From NCBI RefSeq assembly GCF_018143015.1, contig NC_054744.1, positions 6,264,059-6,328,058 of the forward strand: a stretch of 64,000 bases of DNA, written 5' to 3'. This DNA comes from Lytechinus variegatus (Eukaryota > Echinodermata > Echinoidea > Temnopleuroida > Toxopneustidae). Numbering within the stretch: position 1 is the stretch's first letter; every line of letters begins with the position of its first letter. Positions 45,301 to 52,150 of this stretch are shown in pieces. The position numbers and the translations under genes were made by a program. The notes under the pieces are model-generated. The model had not been told where the DNA came from and ran no database searches. It worked only from the letters and a program-made list of their open reading frames with translations.

Positions 45301-48300
45301 AGTGGTTAGAGCATTGGACTCACAATCACAAGATTGTGAGTTTCATGACGAAAACCTCTCGTTTAAACTTTGAGTCATTGCCTTTGAAAGAGGGGAGAGT
45401 TCCAACTCGAAGAAGCTTATCAAAGAAAGTAAACACAAGTAGCCCCTTGTGGGCAACAGTTAACCGCATCTGAAACCCATTTGATAGGTTGGATAGTCTT
45501 GTACTCAGACATTTGTTAGCGCAATTTATAGTCATTCACCTCTCTCCCCCTCTCTCTTTGCTCCTGCCCGTATCACTTTGTCATGGTCATCTCTCTCTCC
45601 CTCTCTCTTCCTCTCTCCCTCTTTCTTCTATACTCTTACGCATGATATCATCATCCGTGATTCTTTTTTCTTCTTTGTCTACTTCTCCCTCTGCTTCTTC
45701 TTCCCTTCTGCCTCAGATCCTCCTTCTTCCCCATTCTCCTAGCTGTTCCACTTTCCATCTGTGCAATTATAGTATAGTATAGTATTTATTTCAAACCATA
45801 TCAAACACAAACAATAGTACAGAATACAACATCATAGAACTCAGAATGATAGGTTTGGGACCCCAGTGAAGCACAGCTTGTTAACGGGGCCCCTTTACAT
45901 AGTAAGTAACATATTTACAATGGGTGTAACTTATATGTAACTTAAGAATAAATGATTCGACAGTATAACAAAAGGGGTAGCTTATAAAAATAGAGATGTT
46001 TCAGCTTGCCTAGGGTAACCCTATTAACAGCCTAAATGAAGCAGGGCCAGGACATTCCCCAAAGCATCCTACAACCTCATTCATTAAAATCGGTCAAAAT
46101 TTGTGAGTGCATAAAAAATGCTTAGGAAAGGACACCTCACCAAATGAACAGGAGCCCCAAGAAAACCGAAACACCACCCTTTTTTACCCCTGTATAGACA
46201 ACCTCTAATAATAAACACACACATGACCCCCCCATACACACCCGATTACAAATGCACGCACACACCTCTCACACACACACACACACACACCCTCACACAC
46301 ACACATGGAGACCTCACTCATTGCAATCTGCTTCATGATTTATACATTCATATCCGACCGCAATCTGTCGAAGAGATGCTTTTTACACAATGTTTTAAAT
46401 CGGGACAGAGCCAGGCTATTTCTAATGTCATGAGGTAACTTATTCCATTCTTTAACACAAACTATTCTAAATGAATTTAAAGCAGTTTGGGTTCTTGCTA
46501 ATGGCTGATGGAGAAGGTTTCTTTGACGAGTATGATAATGATGGATGGAAGAATTTTCAACAAACACATGAGACAAAAATGCATTCTGGCGTGATTGACA
46601 CTTAAACATAAATGTGACACAGTTAAGAGATACCAATTCATCAAAAGGTAAAATTTGCAGTTGTAAAAACAAAGGAGTGCTTGGCGACCTATAATCCGAA
46701 TATGTTATGTATCTAACAATTTTTCTTTGAAGAACTTGCAATTTATGTATATGAGTCTTATATGTGTGCCCCCAAGCAACATTACAGTACGTCAAATGAG
46801 GCATGACAATAGCATTATATAAAGTAACAAGTGTCTGCTGGGGGAGGAAATAACGAAGTTTGGATATCACTCCAACACAACGAGAAACTTTAGTACATAC
46901 ATTATCAAGGTGGTTTTTCCAAGATACATATTCATCAACCGTAACACCTAGAAATTGCACATGTTGACTGCAATTGATCTGTTCATTGCCAATAACTAAG
47001 TGATGAACATCATCAGGGATTACCCTCCCTCTAGACCTAAATAATACACATTGTGTTTTACCTGTATTCAATAACAGTTTGTTACTACAAAACCATGCAT
47101 AGAGTTTACAAATTTCAGAATTAACTGACTGCATAAGAGTGTGAATGTTCTTGTGAGAATATAATAAACAGGTATCGTCAGCAAAAAGAGAATAGGTAAA
47201 TAATTGAGACGAATTGATGATATCATTAATGTAAATCAAAAACAACAATGGACCAAGGACAGATCCCTGTGGTACACCATAGTTTACATTACTTAATTGT
47301 GATTTGGCGCCATTAATATACACAAATTGTAGTCTGTTTTCTAGGTAACTTCTAAACCAACTTAAGGCTATACCTCGAACGCCGTAATATTCAAGTTTTC
47401 TTAGAAGTATATCGTGGTCAATTGTGTCAAATGCTTTTGACAAGTCTAAAAATATTCCAAGGCAATACTTCCCATCATCAATTGAAGTAACTATTGCATT
47501 TACCAAATTTAGAACACCCATGCTAGTTGAACAATTTTTACGGAATCCAAATTGCTGGGGTATCAAAATTTCATAGGTGTTCAAAAAGTCATTCAATCTT
47601 TTGTAAACTATTTTCTCTAGAATCTTTGAGAATATTGGCAACAATGCAATGGGTCTATAATTCTCAATGCATTTTCGATCATTCTTTTTGTATACTGGAA
47701 CCACTTTTGCTATTTTCATTTTGTTGGGAACCACCCCTTGAATCAATGATTTATTGAATATGTCACAAAGTGGATCTGCAATAACATGAATACAATCTTT
47801 TACAATTAATGAGTCCATACTCACTCATATTGCGATCTAATTTTTCATACTTTAAGAAATATTATTTATTAGGAGTATTATCATTGCCACGCTAAACCTC
47901 ATAATTCCATCAATTAGTAAAAAGTTGTGAAGTGATTCACACCCCTCTCATTTACATTAGAAACCAAAGATACATTTATAGAAACAGTAGTCTGGTCTAT
48001 GAATTAGACTAGTCAATGATAACTAGTTTGCTGTCTTTCAGATTGAAACACTGACTTCCGAGTTCCCGAAGACTGTCTACATGGGAAACTCGGAAGTCAA
48101 TGTTTCAATTTAAACGAGTCCAAATGCGTCCGTTCGATATGGGCACATGAAGAGCGTTGGCAGCGCGCTCACTGAGCAGAGAGACATATAAACTGAATAT
48201 AACATATCTTGGCTTATACTCGGTCCTTTTCAGAAATTCAAAGTTATATCTGGGGTAGCTATCAATTTAAGAAGTCGTATTTATAAAATGAAGATGAAAT

Positions 48301-51213
48301 AACTAACAAGAAAACGAATCATGATGTCCAGAAATTCAAGCCAGTCAGATTAATCTGCACTTAATTGCAGTAAAACTAAAAACCACAGCCAAGGTCAGTG
48401 ATGGGCGATGACTATTGTGTCAACAACATATTTTGGCTACTCCCTTCAAAATGCAAGTTGATCATTTCTGTGTTTAGAGGATTCTTATAAGTAATATTTC
48501 ATCTATTTCCAATCCAATTTTCATGCTTTAAAGCTTATTCTGGGATACAAATTCCTGTTAACAACTTTTCCATTATAAGAGACAACTTATTTTACAGGAG
48601 AGTATCATTCAACCATGCAGCTCAGTCGGAATTCAGTAGTTGTATATTCTGTGGTTATCAAGCCCTTTATGCCCTTATCACACCCAAGGGCATTCTGCGG
48701 TCTGGGGACAGATAAGGTTTCTTGGGGTGCTGCAGAGAAGTCAATGTTTCAATTCCGAGTTTGCCAGGGCTAACTCGGAGAGATTTAAACGGGAGATTTT
48801 CGTAATGACCACTTTGATAAAAAGGTCCAAGAGTAATATCTCTGTCATCTTTAAGATCAGCCATTATGACTTATTAACCTAGACGTAAAAATTTCGCAGG
48901 TAATTGGTTATGTATACCAGCTTGACGTTTACCAGCAAAATGCTGTCCTGTCCAGTTCCTACGGGAGTTACCATAAACAGAACAGAAGCAGACACCTTCT
49001 GAAAACATGACAACCAACAAAACTTCGTCGTTTAAGGGTAAATGAGAGGTGAAAATATTGCATGTCATACAGGAGGCAGAGATGTCCTATATGACATGCA
49101 ACATGTTCACCTCTAATTTATTCATAAACAATAAATATTTTTGTTGCTTGTCATTTTTTACAAGGCTGCCAACTAGTAATTTATAATTCCCTCGATACAA
49201 ACTGTCTTTCCTCATTTGCTTGTCCAGCAGTTTGAAAATGTTATGAAAATGGTTCTCGCATGGGAACGCCCAACTTTTGAAAGTTGTGCCACCTCCTGAA
49301 CAATAAATTTGTTCTGCTTATTCTTTTACACAGCTGTCCATCGAACCCTAATAGATGCCTGTAGGACCATTGTTGTATGGATAGTTGGTCTTGTTATATA
49401 CTACGCATTTGATCCTACGTTTGGCGAACCTTTTGATGTTACATATGGAATTCTTAAAAGTAAGTATGTTTCTAACTGCCTAAAATGATCACTTGATGCA
49501 TGTTGTATGCAGGTTTTCAATGTTTGTTTGTATTGTACTGTTGATTGCTTAAATTACTTGTTGAGATATGCCTTCATTTTAAGTATAGTAATCAATTGAT
49601 CATCATATACTTTGCTCCTCAATTAACAATGAAGTATTTTTATTGCTACAACAAATTGGATTTTTTTCATGTGGTGTCTCAGAAAAAAAATGAAGTTATA
49701 TTCCCTATACTAAGAATCATGCTACAGGATTGGTCAAAAGTTAATCACGTGATAAAGCATATAATCACCTATTGATTTCACGTGCAGAGACAAACTAGCA
49801 CTTCCTTGGCAAGTTGGATGTACTTGCTATCTTTACTCTGCTTCGCTTCGGAAAGTTAGCTCCATCCAGCTTGCCTCATAATTGATACTTTGCCCATCAC
49901 CTTGACCAATTGTGATTATTTTGCTTAATAAAGTTGGAGTTTTTGCAATTCGATCCAAACAGTTTGAATTAAATTTGATGCCAAGCAAATGATTAATATT
50001 TTATCTTCCCAATTTCTCCAACTTCTGTTTACTCTAAAAATTCATTTTGCATTGAAACTAATAGCAGTTCGTTGGGTCTCTATGTACACCTACAAGCCTT
50101 TTCACATGGGGGAGGGGGGTGGAGGGAAATCAAACTTTAATTCAATGTGTCCTTCTTTTCTACTATTAAAGGTAAAAGAAACTAGTTGCATCAAACAATT
50201 ATTTTATGAGAAAGTGTTTTAATTCAAGGTTAATTGTCACAATGTTACATGTATCATTAATCTACATCTGGTCCATTAGTGTAAACTTATCTTTGTGAAA
50301 TCATGAAATCAGAGATGCCAAGTTCAAAAAAATGTTATGCGGCCAGTACTTACACTCGTACGTTGCGAAAAGGCGCGCGCGCAACGCGCGCACTCATGAG
50401 ATATGGGCTTCAAAACCATGAGATGCACACACGCGATTCATCGTATCACGTACTAGCTGTGCGCTGACTGCACTCTCGATTCGTATAATCTGGCGAATAA
50501 TGCTACTTTTTCTCTTTTTTTTTCTGTCTGGTCCCGATGCGTGAGAAAAATGGGTGCCATGCGTGAGATCGTGAGACGGACCCTGAATGCGTGAGTCTCA
50601 TGCACAATGCGTGAGACTTGGTAGCTCTGTGAAATCTTAGCTGAAAACCGATAATTCTGATGATCAACAACACAGAAGGGCATATGTGGGATTGTGTATT
50701 AATATTGCTTGGAAAAATACCTGACATTACATCGAATTCTGTGCACATTTTGCTCATTTCTCAGCAATTGAGCATTTTCTTCCTGAGCCATTTGGCACAT
50801 ATTTTTTTATTTACACATGTATGCATACAAACACCTGGGTGGTAATTTCATTGGATTCTTTTCAAACTCATTTTGAGGTTGTTACCACTACTGGTATTTA
50901 TCTCTAATCTAGAGGTGTGTAGTTTTGTTAATTCAGGATTATTTGCCATCTCTCTCTCTCCACAGTTGATGGGTTCATGTTTCTTCTGATCGGGACTGCC
51001 CTCTACAACAACCTCTTCGATTTCTCCTTCCTGCCGTGTCAGTGTTTCCATGACGACGGATCATCATCAGAGTCACCTAGAGAAGCGAGGGTCGCCGGTC
51101 CTCAGGTTACCGGAAGCATCCAAGATGCGGCCTTACCAGACTACGGTGATGATTATGATGATGATGATGATGATGAGCATTCACCGTTGATTAATTCTAA
51201 CAAAAACAGATAG
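27210..51213 (+). CDS. SLC35F6: Solute carrier family 35 member F6, 12 coding exons
   Basis: Spliced CDS: 27210-27304, 30443-30543, 32107-32174, 33819-33877, 34743-34884, 38476-38535, 39283-39358, 39727-39821, 40564-40608, 44677-44860, 49334-49459, 50966-51213. All junctions are GT/AG and in phase; total 1299 nt, 432 residues (human protein about 371). Diagnostic matches to human SLC35F6: N-terminal 'LVTGSINTLS', 'PTLCDLLGTTL', 'QMLRGSIIIFTG', 'QMIIEE', 'VGMEGIFGF', 'SVTKSLTAVHRTLIDACRT' and 'LIGTALYN'. These mark the two EamA-like halves of a roughly ten-helix drug/metabolite transporter. In mammals the protein is reported on lysosomal and mitochondrial membranes; the substrate is not settled. 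The tail is longer than in human, with a poly-Asp run and an ExxxLI dileucine-type motif (EHSPLI). Orthology is secure; substrate and location are inference. Confidence 0.96.
27581..27797 (+). repeat. tRNA-derived SINE in SLC35F6 intron 1
   Basis: Head 'gcgatagctcagtcggtaga' (A box) and 'gggttcaattccc' (B box). The body contains 'ccctcagagaggaccttaag' and ends in an A-run. The anticodon arm is imperfect, so not a tRNA gene. Confidence 0.75.
27799..28321. mobile_element. Element with GGGGGTCCTAAAGCT inverted ends
   Basis: Left 'tatggtagggggtcctaaag' pairs with right 'ctttaggtccccccatcata'. Internal direct and inverted copies of 'gcgtagctttagg' lie at about 27830, 28100 and 28295. About 523 bp, non-coding. 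Confidence 0.7.
28350..29515 (-). mobile_element. 5'-truncated non-LTR retrotransposon relic (CR1/Jockey-like)
   Basis: Read on the minus strand, about 29490-28488 encodes the C-terminal part of a reverse transcriptase: 'SGIPQGSVLGPTIFFIFIND', the catalytic 'YADD', 'KCKFLHIGR', 'LEYGNAV', then the 3' domain 'NSLPNEVVSAPSVNSFKARL'. The frame shifts once near 28900, just after 'GNAV', consistent with loss of one base, so it is a dead copy. The endonuclease and N-terminal RT are absent. Antisense in SLC35F6 intron 1. Assignment within the CR1/Jockey group is uncertain. Confidence 0.85.
30443..30543 (+). CDS. SLC35F6: SLC35F6 exon 2 (residues 32-66)
   Basis: Encodes a lumenal loop and 'EHEFDHPWFQTIIMFMG', aligning with the vertebrate 'EHSFQHPFLQAVGMFLG'. 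Acceptor tgtgtag|T, donor ATGG|gtgaat, phase 1 out. The intron after it carries a GGGGTGGATCC-type repeat fragment (about 30714-30900) and G-tracts. Confidence 0.94.
30714..30900. repeat. GGGGTGGATCC-type repeat fragment
   Basis: Begins 'ggggtggatccaggattttc' and contains G-rich runs; resembles the right half of 54478-54788. Single-ended. Confidence 0.45.
31725..32075 (-). repeat. Retroelement 3' tail-like sequence
   Basis: AAT-repeat followed by 'attgtaaatttatattgcgc' and a non-coding body. This arrangement (AAT run plus 'ttatatagcgc' phrase) is also found at the minus ends at 19640 and 51255. Confidence 0.45.
32107..32174 (+). CDS. SLC35F6: SLC35F6 exon 3 (residues 66-88)
   Basis: Encodes 'ESLCLLGLLIARR' and a basic cytosolic stretch. 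It completes the G-E pair that follows 'FMG', as in vertebrates (FLGEFSCLAAF). Acceptor tctgtctccccag, donor ACAG|gtaaag, phase 0. Only 68 nt and easily missed by ORF scans. Confidence 0.92.
32318..32527 (-). repeat. tRNA-headed SINE, 'cagcattttgctggta' family
   Basis: On the minus strand the head reads 'ccagtggttagagcattgga' and the body ends with the 'ggacagcattttgctggta' family (complement). A same-headed copy is at 45292 (+). Related body at 48740-48985. Confidence 0.6.
32879..33663. mobile_element. Long foldback element with 'gtattctgaaaattgtc' ends
   Basis: Outer ends 'ccgtattctgaaaattgtc' and 'gacaattttcagaatac' are inverted, and each arm has internal repeats of the same phrase (32940 and 33090; 33561). 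About 785 bp. The ORFs inside are short and unrecognisable. Confidence 0.75.
33819..33877 (+). CDS. SLC35F6: SLC35F6 exon 4 (residues 89-108)
   Basis: Fifty-nine nt encoding a polar cytosolic loop (LRETHFQDAPPAGVMLKQP). The loop is poorly conserved in the family, so the call rests on the splice sites (ttttttcag; AG|gtaggt) and on phase agreement with both neighbours. It precedes the strongly conserved exon 5. Confidence 0.85.
34050..34372 (+). mobile_element. 3' end of a non-LTR retrotransposon
   Basis: Plus-strand frame encodes 'SSKDPYLLAIPKTRTKTGDR' and 'FSVTAFKEWNNIP', a stop, and then 'FKKLLKTCLF'. This is the common C-terminal block of invertebrate LINE reverse-transcriptase proteins. 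It ends in an ATT repeat (34342-34368). Truncated and broken; sense orientation in SLC35F6 intron 4. Confidence 0.75.
34743..34884 (+). CDS. SLC35F6: SLC35F6 exon 5 (residues 108-155)
   Basis: Most diagnostic exon. It carries 'LPTLCDLLGTTLAGIGLIYV' and then 'WQMLRGSIIIFTGILS', matching the vertebrate 'LCDMTGTSL' and 'FQMLRGAVIIFTGLFS'. This is the conserved transport-pathway helix pair of the first EamA half. Donor CTCG|gtaagt. Intron 5 (34885-38475) contains two complete foldback elements (34968-35175, 35187-35335) and a larger nested one. Confidence 0.96.
34968..35175. mobile_element. Foldback MITE, AAGGCCTGGTGACACCG ends
   Basis: Inverted ends 'ggcctggtgacaccgccc' and 'ggcggtgtgaccaggcc', with inner arms 'gttgttggagcggtcgtgga' pairing with 'ccatgaccactccaacaac'. 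About 208 bp. Confidence 0.85.
35187..35335. mobile_element. Foldback MITE, GGGTCCGTTGCAGA ends
   Basis: Left 'gggtccgttgcagagagagt' pairs with right 'actctttctgcaacgggtcc'; the inside also pairs ('gttgcgt..', 'attgcaac'). About 149 bp, immediately beside the previous MITE. Confidence 0.8.
35332..37138. mobile_element. Nested foldback complex in SLC35F6 intron 5
   Basis: Outer arms: 'ggtcccgtcttacaaagagt' with 'gatcaatccaatc'-type inner sequence at the left, and 'caatcaaaactctttgtgag' then 'atggggacc' at the right. Inside is a second pair, 'aactcaagccttgaaatagg' (about 35377) and 'cttatttcaaggcttg' (about 36904). This is an element within an element. A-rich runs and a GA stretch lie between. 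Confidence 0.6.
37140..37310. mobile_element. Foldback MITE, GGGTGTTTCATAAAGC family, copy 3
   Basis: Arms 'tgtttcatgaagctgtt' and 'cgaacaactttatgaaat'; contains 'gactggtgatcctttctt' as in 1257-1426. Confidence 0.75.
37436..37700 (+). repeat. tRNA-derived SINE in SLC35F6 intron 5
   Basis: Head 'gtcctagtggttacgactc' and B box 'gggttcgaatccc', then 'gaaggtgaatgggtaccca', and an ATT/AAT tail with 'gcgccttgga'. Same family as 13159-13415. Confidence 0.8.
38476..38535 (+). CDS. SLC35F6: SLC35F6 exon 6 (residues 156-175)
   Basis: Sixty nt, phase 0 at both ends. Encodes 'KIFLKRQLKWFHWTGMTVTV', corresponding to the vertebrate 'FLGRRLVLSQWLGI' junction into the next helix. Acceptor aacttacag, donor GTG|gtgagt. 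Confidence 0.92.
39283..39358 (+). CDS. SLC35F6: SLC35F6 exon 7 (residues 176-201)
   Basis: Encodes the rest of the helix (FGLVLVGMSTIF) and an acidic loop (AEEGTSEVGQTV). It matches the vertebrate 'GLVVVGLADL' and loop. Acceptor follows a T-rich tract; donor TTAG|gtaaat, phase 1. Confidence 0.92.
39727..39821 (+). CDS. SLC35F6: SLC35F6 exon 8 (residues 201-232)
   Basis: Starts the second EamA half. 'GILLILGGQVMNAVQMIIEE' aligns with the vertebrate 'GDLLIIMAQIIVAIQMVLEE', followed by a basic loop (FLKKRAYPALQ). Acceptor tattccag, donor CAG|gtatga, phase 0. Confidence 0.94.
40564..40608 (+). CDS. SLC35F6: SLC35F6 exon 9 (residues 233-247)
   Basis: Only 45 nt. Encodes 'VVGMEGIFGFFILGL', matching the vertebrate 'AVGTEGLFGFVILSL' motif at the start of a helix. 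Acceptor ttttaccag, donor CTG|gtaagt, phase 0. Intron 9 (40609-44676) is crowded with DNA elements. Confidence 0.94.
41067..42150. mobile_element. Harbinger-like non-autonomous element with TTA target duplication
   Basis: Inverted ends 'ggctgcgtttatgcgac' and 'gtcgaataaacgcaccc', flanked by TTA at 41064-41066 and 42151-42153. A 3-bp TTA/TWA duplication is typical of PIF/Harbinger. Both terminal regions carry several copies of 'aatcatgattcaaatcacg' and its complement. About 1084 bp; no transposase recognised. Confidence 0.8.
42347..42895. mobile_element. Poly-G-ended MITE with 9-bp target duplication, copy 1
   Basis: Starts at the G-run after 'gggactgtatg' and ends '..taccccccctg' before another 'gactgtatg'. 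The inner ends 'cacttacattgacgactgga' / 'taccatgcgcgacc' are inverted relative to 'ggtcgcgcatggta'. The 9-bp repeat GACTGTATG on both sides is a target-site duplication, which fits Mutator- or hAT-type insertion. Second copy at 56047-56598. Confidence 0.85.
43012..43413 (-). mobile_element. TTAAAG..AAATGCC-ended MITE, copy 2
   Basis: Reverse-oriented relative of 12371-12768. Ends 'ttaaaggtaaatgccagt' and 'actggtatttctctttaa'; shares the 'gatctagatcctcgatgat' centre in opposite sense. Confidence 0.8.
43420..43800 (+). mobile_element. Degenerate reverse transcriptase fragment
   Basis: Frames read 'RKALAWNACNKLHLIWESNV', 'KLSLFRACVENVLLYG', stop, 'ETWTIKKSF', and after small indels 'MRFAGHCFRGEKEFISDV'. 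These are characteristic C-terminal LINE protein phrases. Several stops and shifts mean a dead relic. It starts immediately after the MITE at 43012-43413. Confidence 0.7.
44100..44470 (-). repeat. tRNA-headed SINE, antisense
   Basis: On the minus strand the head reads 'gcgtagctcagtcggttaga' (clear A box) and 'gtttgagtcccgc' (B box-like), followed by a long body. The intervening arm is too long for a functional tRNA. Ends about 200 bp before exon 10. Confidence 0.65.
44677..44860 (+). CDS. SLC35F6: SLC35F6 exon 10 (residues 248-309)
   Basis: Encodes the end of a helix (IVLPILYFIP), a lumenal loop with 'EDSIDAMLQIGNSP' (vertebrate 'EDALDAFCQVGQQP'), and the helix 'YNYFGLSVTKSLT' (vertebrate 'FNFAGISVTKELS'). 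Acceptor ttctttgcag, donor ACAG|gtaatg, phase 1. Intron 10 holds the antisense retrotransposon. Confidence 0.96.
45292..45470 (+). repeat. tRNA-headed SINE, sense
   Basis: Head 'ccagtggttagagcattgga' as in 32318-32527 (opposite strand). The body segment at 45340-45380 is the complement of 48770-48810. Confidence 0.55.
45770..47850 (-). mobile_element. 5'-truncated non-LTR retrotransposon, antisense in SLC35F6 intron 10
   Basis: Minus-strand element. It begins near 47850 (truncated within the region before the RT) and contains one uninterrupted RT ORF, a 3' UTR of about 560 bp with an AC-rich tract (46251-46308), and a pentamer-like tail (tatag repeats) at about 45766-45784. A short tandem-repeat 3' end rather than poly(A) is typical of CR1/L2-related LINEs. 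The endonuclease domain is missing. A related 3' end occurs at 63530-64000. Confidence 0.85.
46340..47824 (-). CDS. Non-LTR retrotransposon reverse transcriptase, 494 residues, intact frame
   Basis: Domains in order: RT fingers ('NYRPIALLPIFSKILEKIVY', about 55-74), 'QQFGFRKNCST' (90-100), the catalytic aspartate block 'FLDLSKAFDTIDHD' (125-138), 'GVPQGSVLGPLLFLIYIND' (183-201), the catalytic 'FADD' (214-217), 'LNTGKTQCVLF', 'LGVTVD', then the post-RT domain 'CVKEWNKLPHDIRNS' and 'FKTLCKKHLF' near the end. No stop or shift over 1485 bp, so the insertion is young or under selection. It copies RNA to DNA at target sites (TPRT) in complete elements. This copy lacks the endonuclease half, and the methionine is simply the first after the truncation (an in-frame stop lies about 40 nt upstream). 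Probably CR1/Jockey-related; the clade is unsure. Confidence 0.88.
   Translation of the reverse strand: MSMDSLIVKDCIHVIADPLCDIFNKSLIQGVVPNKMKIAKVVPVYKKNDRKCIENYRPIALLPIFSKILEKIVYKRLNDFLNTYEILIPQQFGFRKNCSTSMGVLNLVNAIVTSIDDGKYCLGIFLDLSKAFDTIDHDILLRKLEYYGVRGIALSWFRSYLENRLQFVYINGAKSQLSNVNYGVPQGSVLGPLLFLIYINDIINSSQLFTYSLFADDTCLLYSHKNIHTLMQSVNSEICKLYAWFCSNKLLLNTGKTQCVLFRSRGRVIPDDVHHLVIGNEQINCSQHVQFLGVTVDEYVSWKNHLDNVCTKVSRCVGVISKLRYFLPQQTLVTLYNAIVMPHLTYCNVAWGHTYKTHIHKLQVLQRKIVRYITYSDYRSPSTPLFLQLQILPFDELVSLNCVTFMFKCQSRQNAFLSHVFVENSSIHHYHTRQRNLLHQPLARTQTALNSFRIVCVKEWNKLPHDIRNSLALSRFKTLCKKHLFDRLRSDMNV
48042..48109. repeat. Near-perfect hairpin in SLC35F6 intron 10
   Basis: Arms 48042-48067 and 48083-48109 pair over about 26 bp with one mismatch and one bulge; the loop is 15 nt. 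The arm sequence 'gaagtcaatgtttcaatt' recurs at about 48738, so it is repeat-related. Confidence 0.8.
48738..48985 (+). repeat. Composite repeat, 'ccagcaaaatgctgtcc' family
   Basis: Starts with the hairpin-arm phrase 'agtcaatgtttcaatt', continues with 'gatttaaacgggagattttc' (complement of the SINE body at 45340-45380), and ends with the complement of the 32320-32410 repeat. Confidence 0.6.
49334..49459 (+). CDS. SLC35F6: SLC35F6 exon 11 (residues 309-351)
   Basis: Encodes 'AVHRTLIDACRTIVVWIVGL', matching the vertebrate 'ATTRMVLDSLRTVVIWALSL', then 'FDPTFGEPFDVTYGILK'. Acceptor ttttacacag, donor AAAA|gtaagt, phase 1. Confidence 0.95.
50225..50908 (+). mobile_element. TTAAAG..MITE, copy 3, interrupted by another element
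   Basis: Related to 12371-12768: 'ctttgtgaaatc', 'tttctcagcaatt', 'tttggcacata', and the end 'actggtatttatctcta'. The left end is eroded. It is split by the insertion at 50312-50626 and lies just before exon 12. Confidence 0.7.
50312..50626. mobile_element. Small inserted element with AGAG..CCAAG inverted ends
   Basis: Ends 'agagatgccaag' and 'cttggtagctct' are imperfect inverted repeats. The flanking word TGAAATC (7 bp, 8 with one mismatch) occurs on both sides, fitting an 8-bp hAT-type target duplication. The inside has many 'atgcgtgag' words and a GC-rich 'gcgcgcgcaacgcgcgc' palindrome. Confidence 0.7.
50966..51213 (+). CDS. SLC35F6: SLC35F6 exon 12 (residues 351-432) and stop
   Basis: Encodes the last helix (FMFLLIGTALYNNLFD; vertebrate 'FLILLIGTALYNGL') and a cytosolic tail longer than in human. 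The tail is serine- and acid-rich. A GAT microsatellite (about 51147-51176) encodes a run of aspartates, followed by 'EHSPLI', which fits the [DE]xxxL[LI] endolysosomal sorting pattern. Acceptor tctctccacag; stop TAG at 51211-51213. Confidence 0.94.
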
Positions 51214-51254
51214 GATTGCAAAATGTATTGTTTCTATTTCTACTCACAGGGTTA

Positions 51255-51607
51255 ATAATAATAATCCGCTTTTATATAGCGCTTAATACATCGGAACGAC
51301 GTGTCCAAGCGCTTTACAGATATATTATTACCTAGGTCATCGGATTCAATCAGTCATTCCCTCACACAATGTGTGCACATCCTCCACTCCCTTGAGAGTA
51401 TTCCAGTCAGTCGCCAGTGAGGCGCACACAGTACTGGACAAGCTACAATGACTATCACATCCTACCGGGTACCCATTTAGCACCTGGGTCGAGAGTGGCA
51501 AACTGTGGATTAACGCATTGCCAAAGGACACCAGACCGTGTGGGATTGGAACACACGACCCTCTGTTTACAAGGCGAGAGGCAGAACCACTACACCACGG
51601 CTCCTCC
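51255..51607 (-). repeat. tRNA-derived SINE, antisense in SLC35F6 3' UTR
   Basis: Minus strand: head 'gccgtggtgtagtggttct' and B-box-like 'gtgttccaatccc', body 'gctaaatgggtacccggtag', tail 'agcgctatataaaagcgg' with ATT repeats. Begins 42 bp after the SLC35F6 stop, so it probably lies in the mature 3' UTR. Confidence 0.8.
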
Positions 51608-52014
51608 ACAATAGTAGCATCTCTTTGACTAGGAGAACTTTGATATTGAAGAGAACAGTAGGATATGTTTGTCAGGATCTGTGCCCCGTTGCATAAAAAT
51701 GGCTATCATTGTAACTATGGTAACTACCATGGTAACGCTGATCAACAGCCAATCAAAATCAAGGATTCCAGGCAAGTTACTATTGGATGGAAAAGTCACC
51801 TCAACGGTAACTTTTATGCAACAGAGCCCTTAATTGTTTGAATTAAGGTTAATATTCTATTTATATGCAACTTTGACTTATGTAGGCTTTACTTTAATTG
51901 CAAACGTATACAAAGTTTCTCAGATATCAAAGCATTAATGTAGGAACCTGACCCTGAAAATGTGGTTAAATCAAATTTCTTTCAGTAGAATGAAATGAAG
52001 GGGATGAAGTCTGA

Positions 52015-52150
52015 GTGTGTTGGTCAAGTAGTTAAGTGCCTGGCCTCATGAACAGGTCATGTGTTCAAGCCCCTTTTTAGTTATACCGAACGCTTTTAAA
52101 TATGTAACCTTTGCCTTCTAGCTTGGTGCTTATATTTCATTTGAGAGGGG
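52015..52150 (+). repeat. tRNA-headed SINE-like fragment
   Basis: 'tgttggtcaagtagttaagt' and 'gtgttcaagcccc' give degenerate A- and B-box words with the spacing of the other SINE heads. The body has no obvious match here. Confidence 0.4.

Noticed and set aside
45489..45782. 97-codon Leu/Ser-rich ORF resembling a secreted or membrane protein
   Set aside because: Produced by a CT-rich low-complexity run next to the LINE tail.
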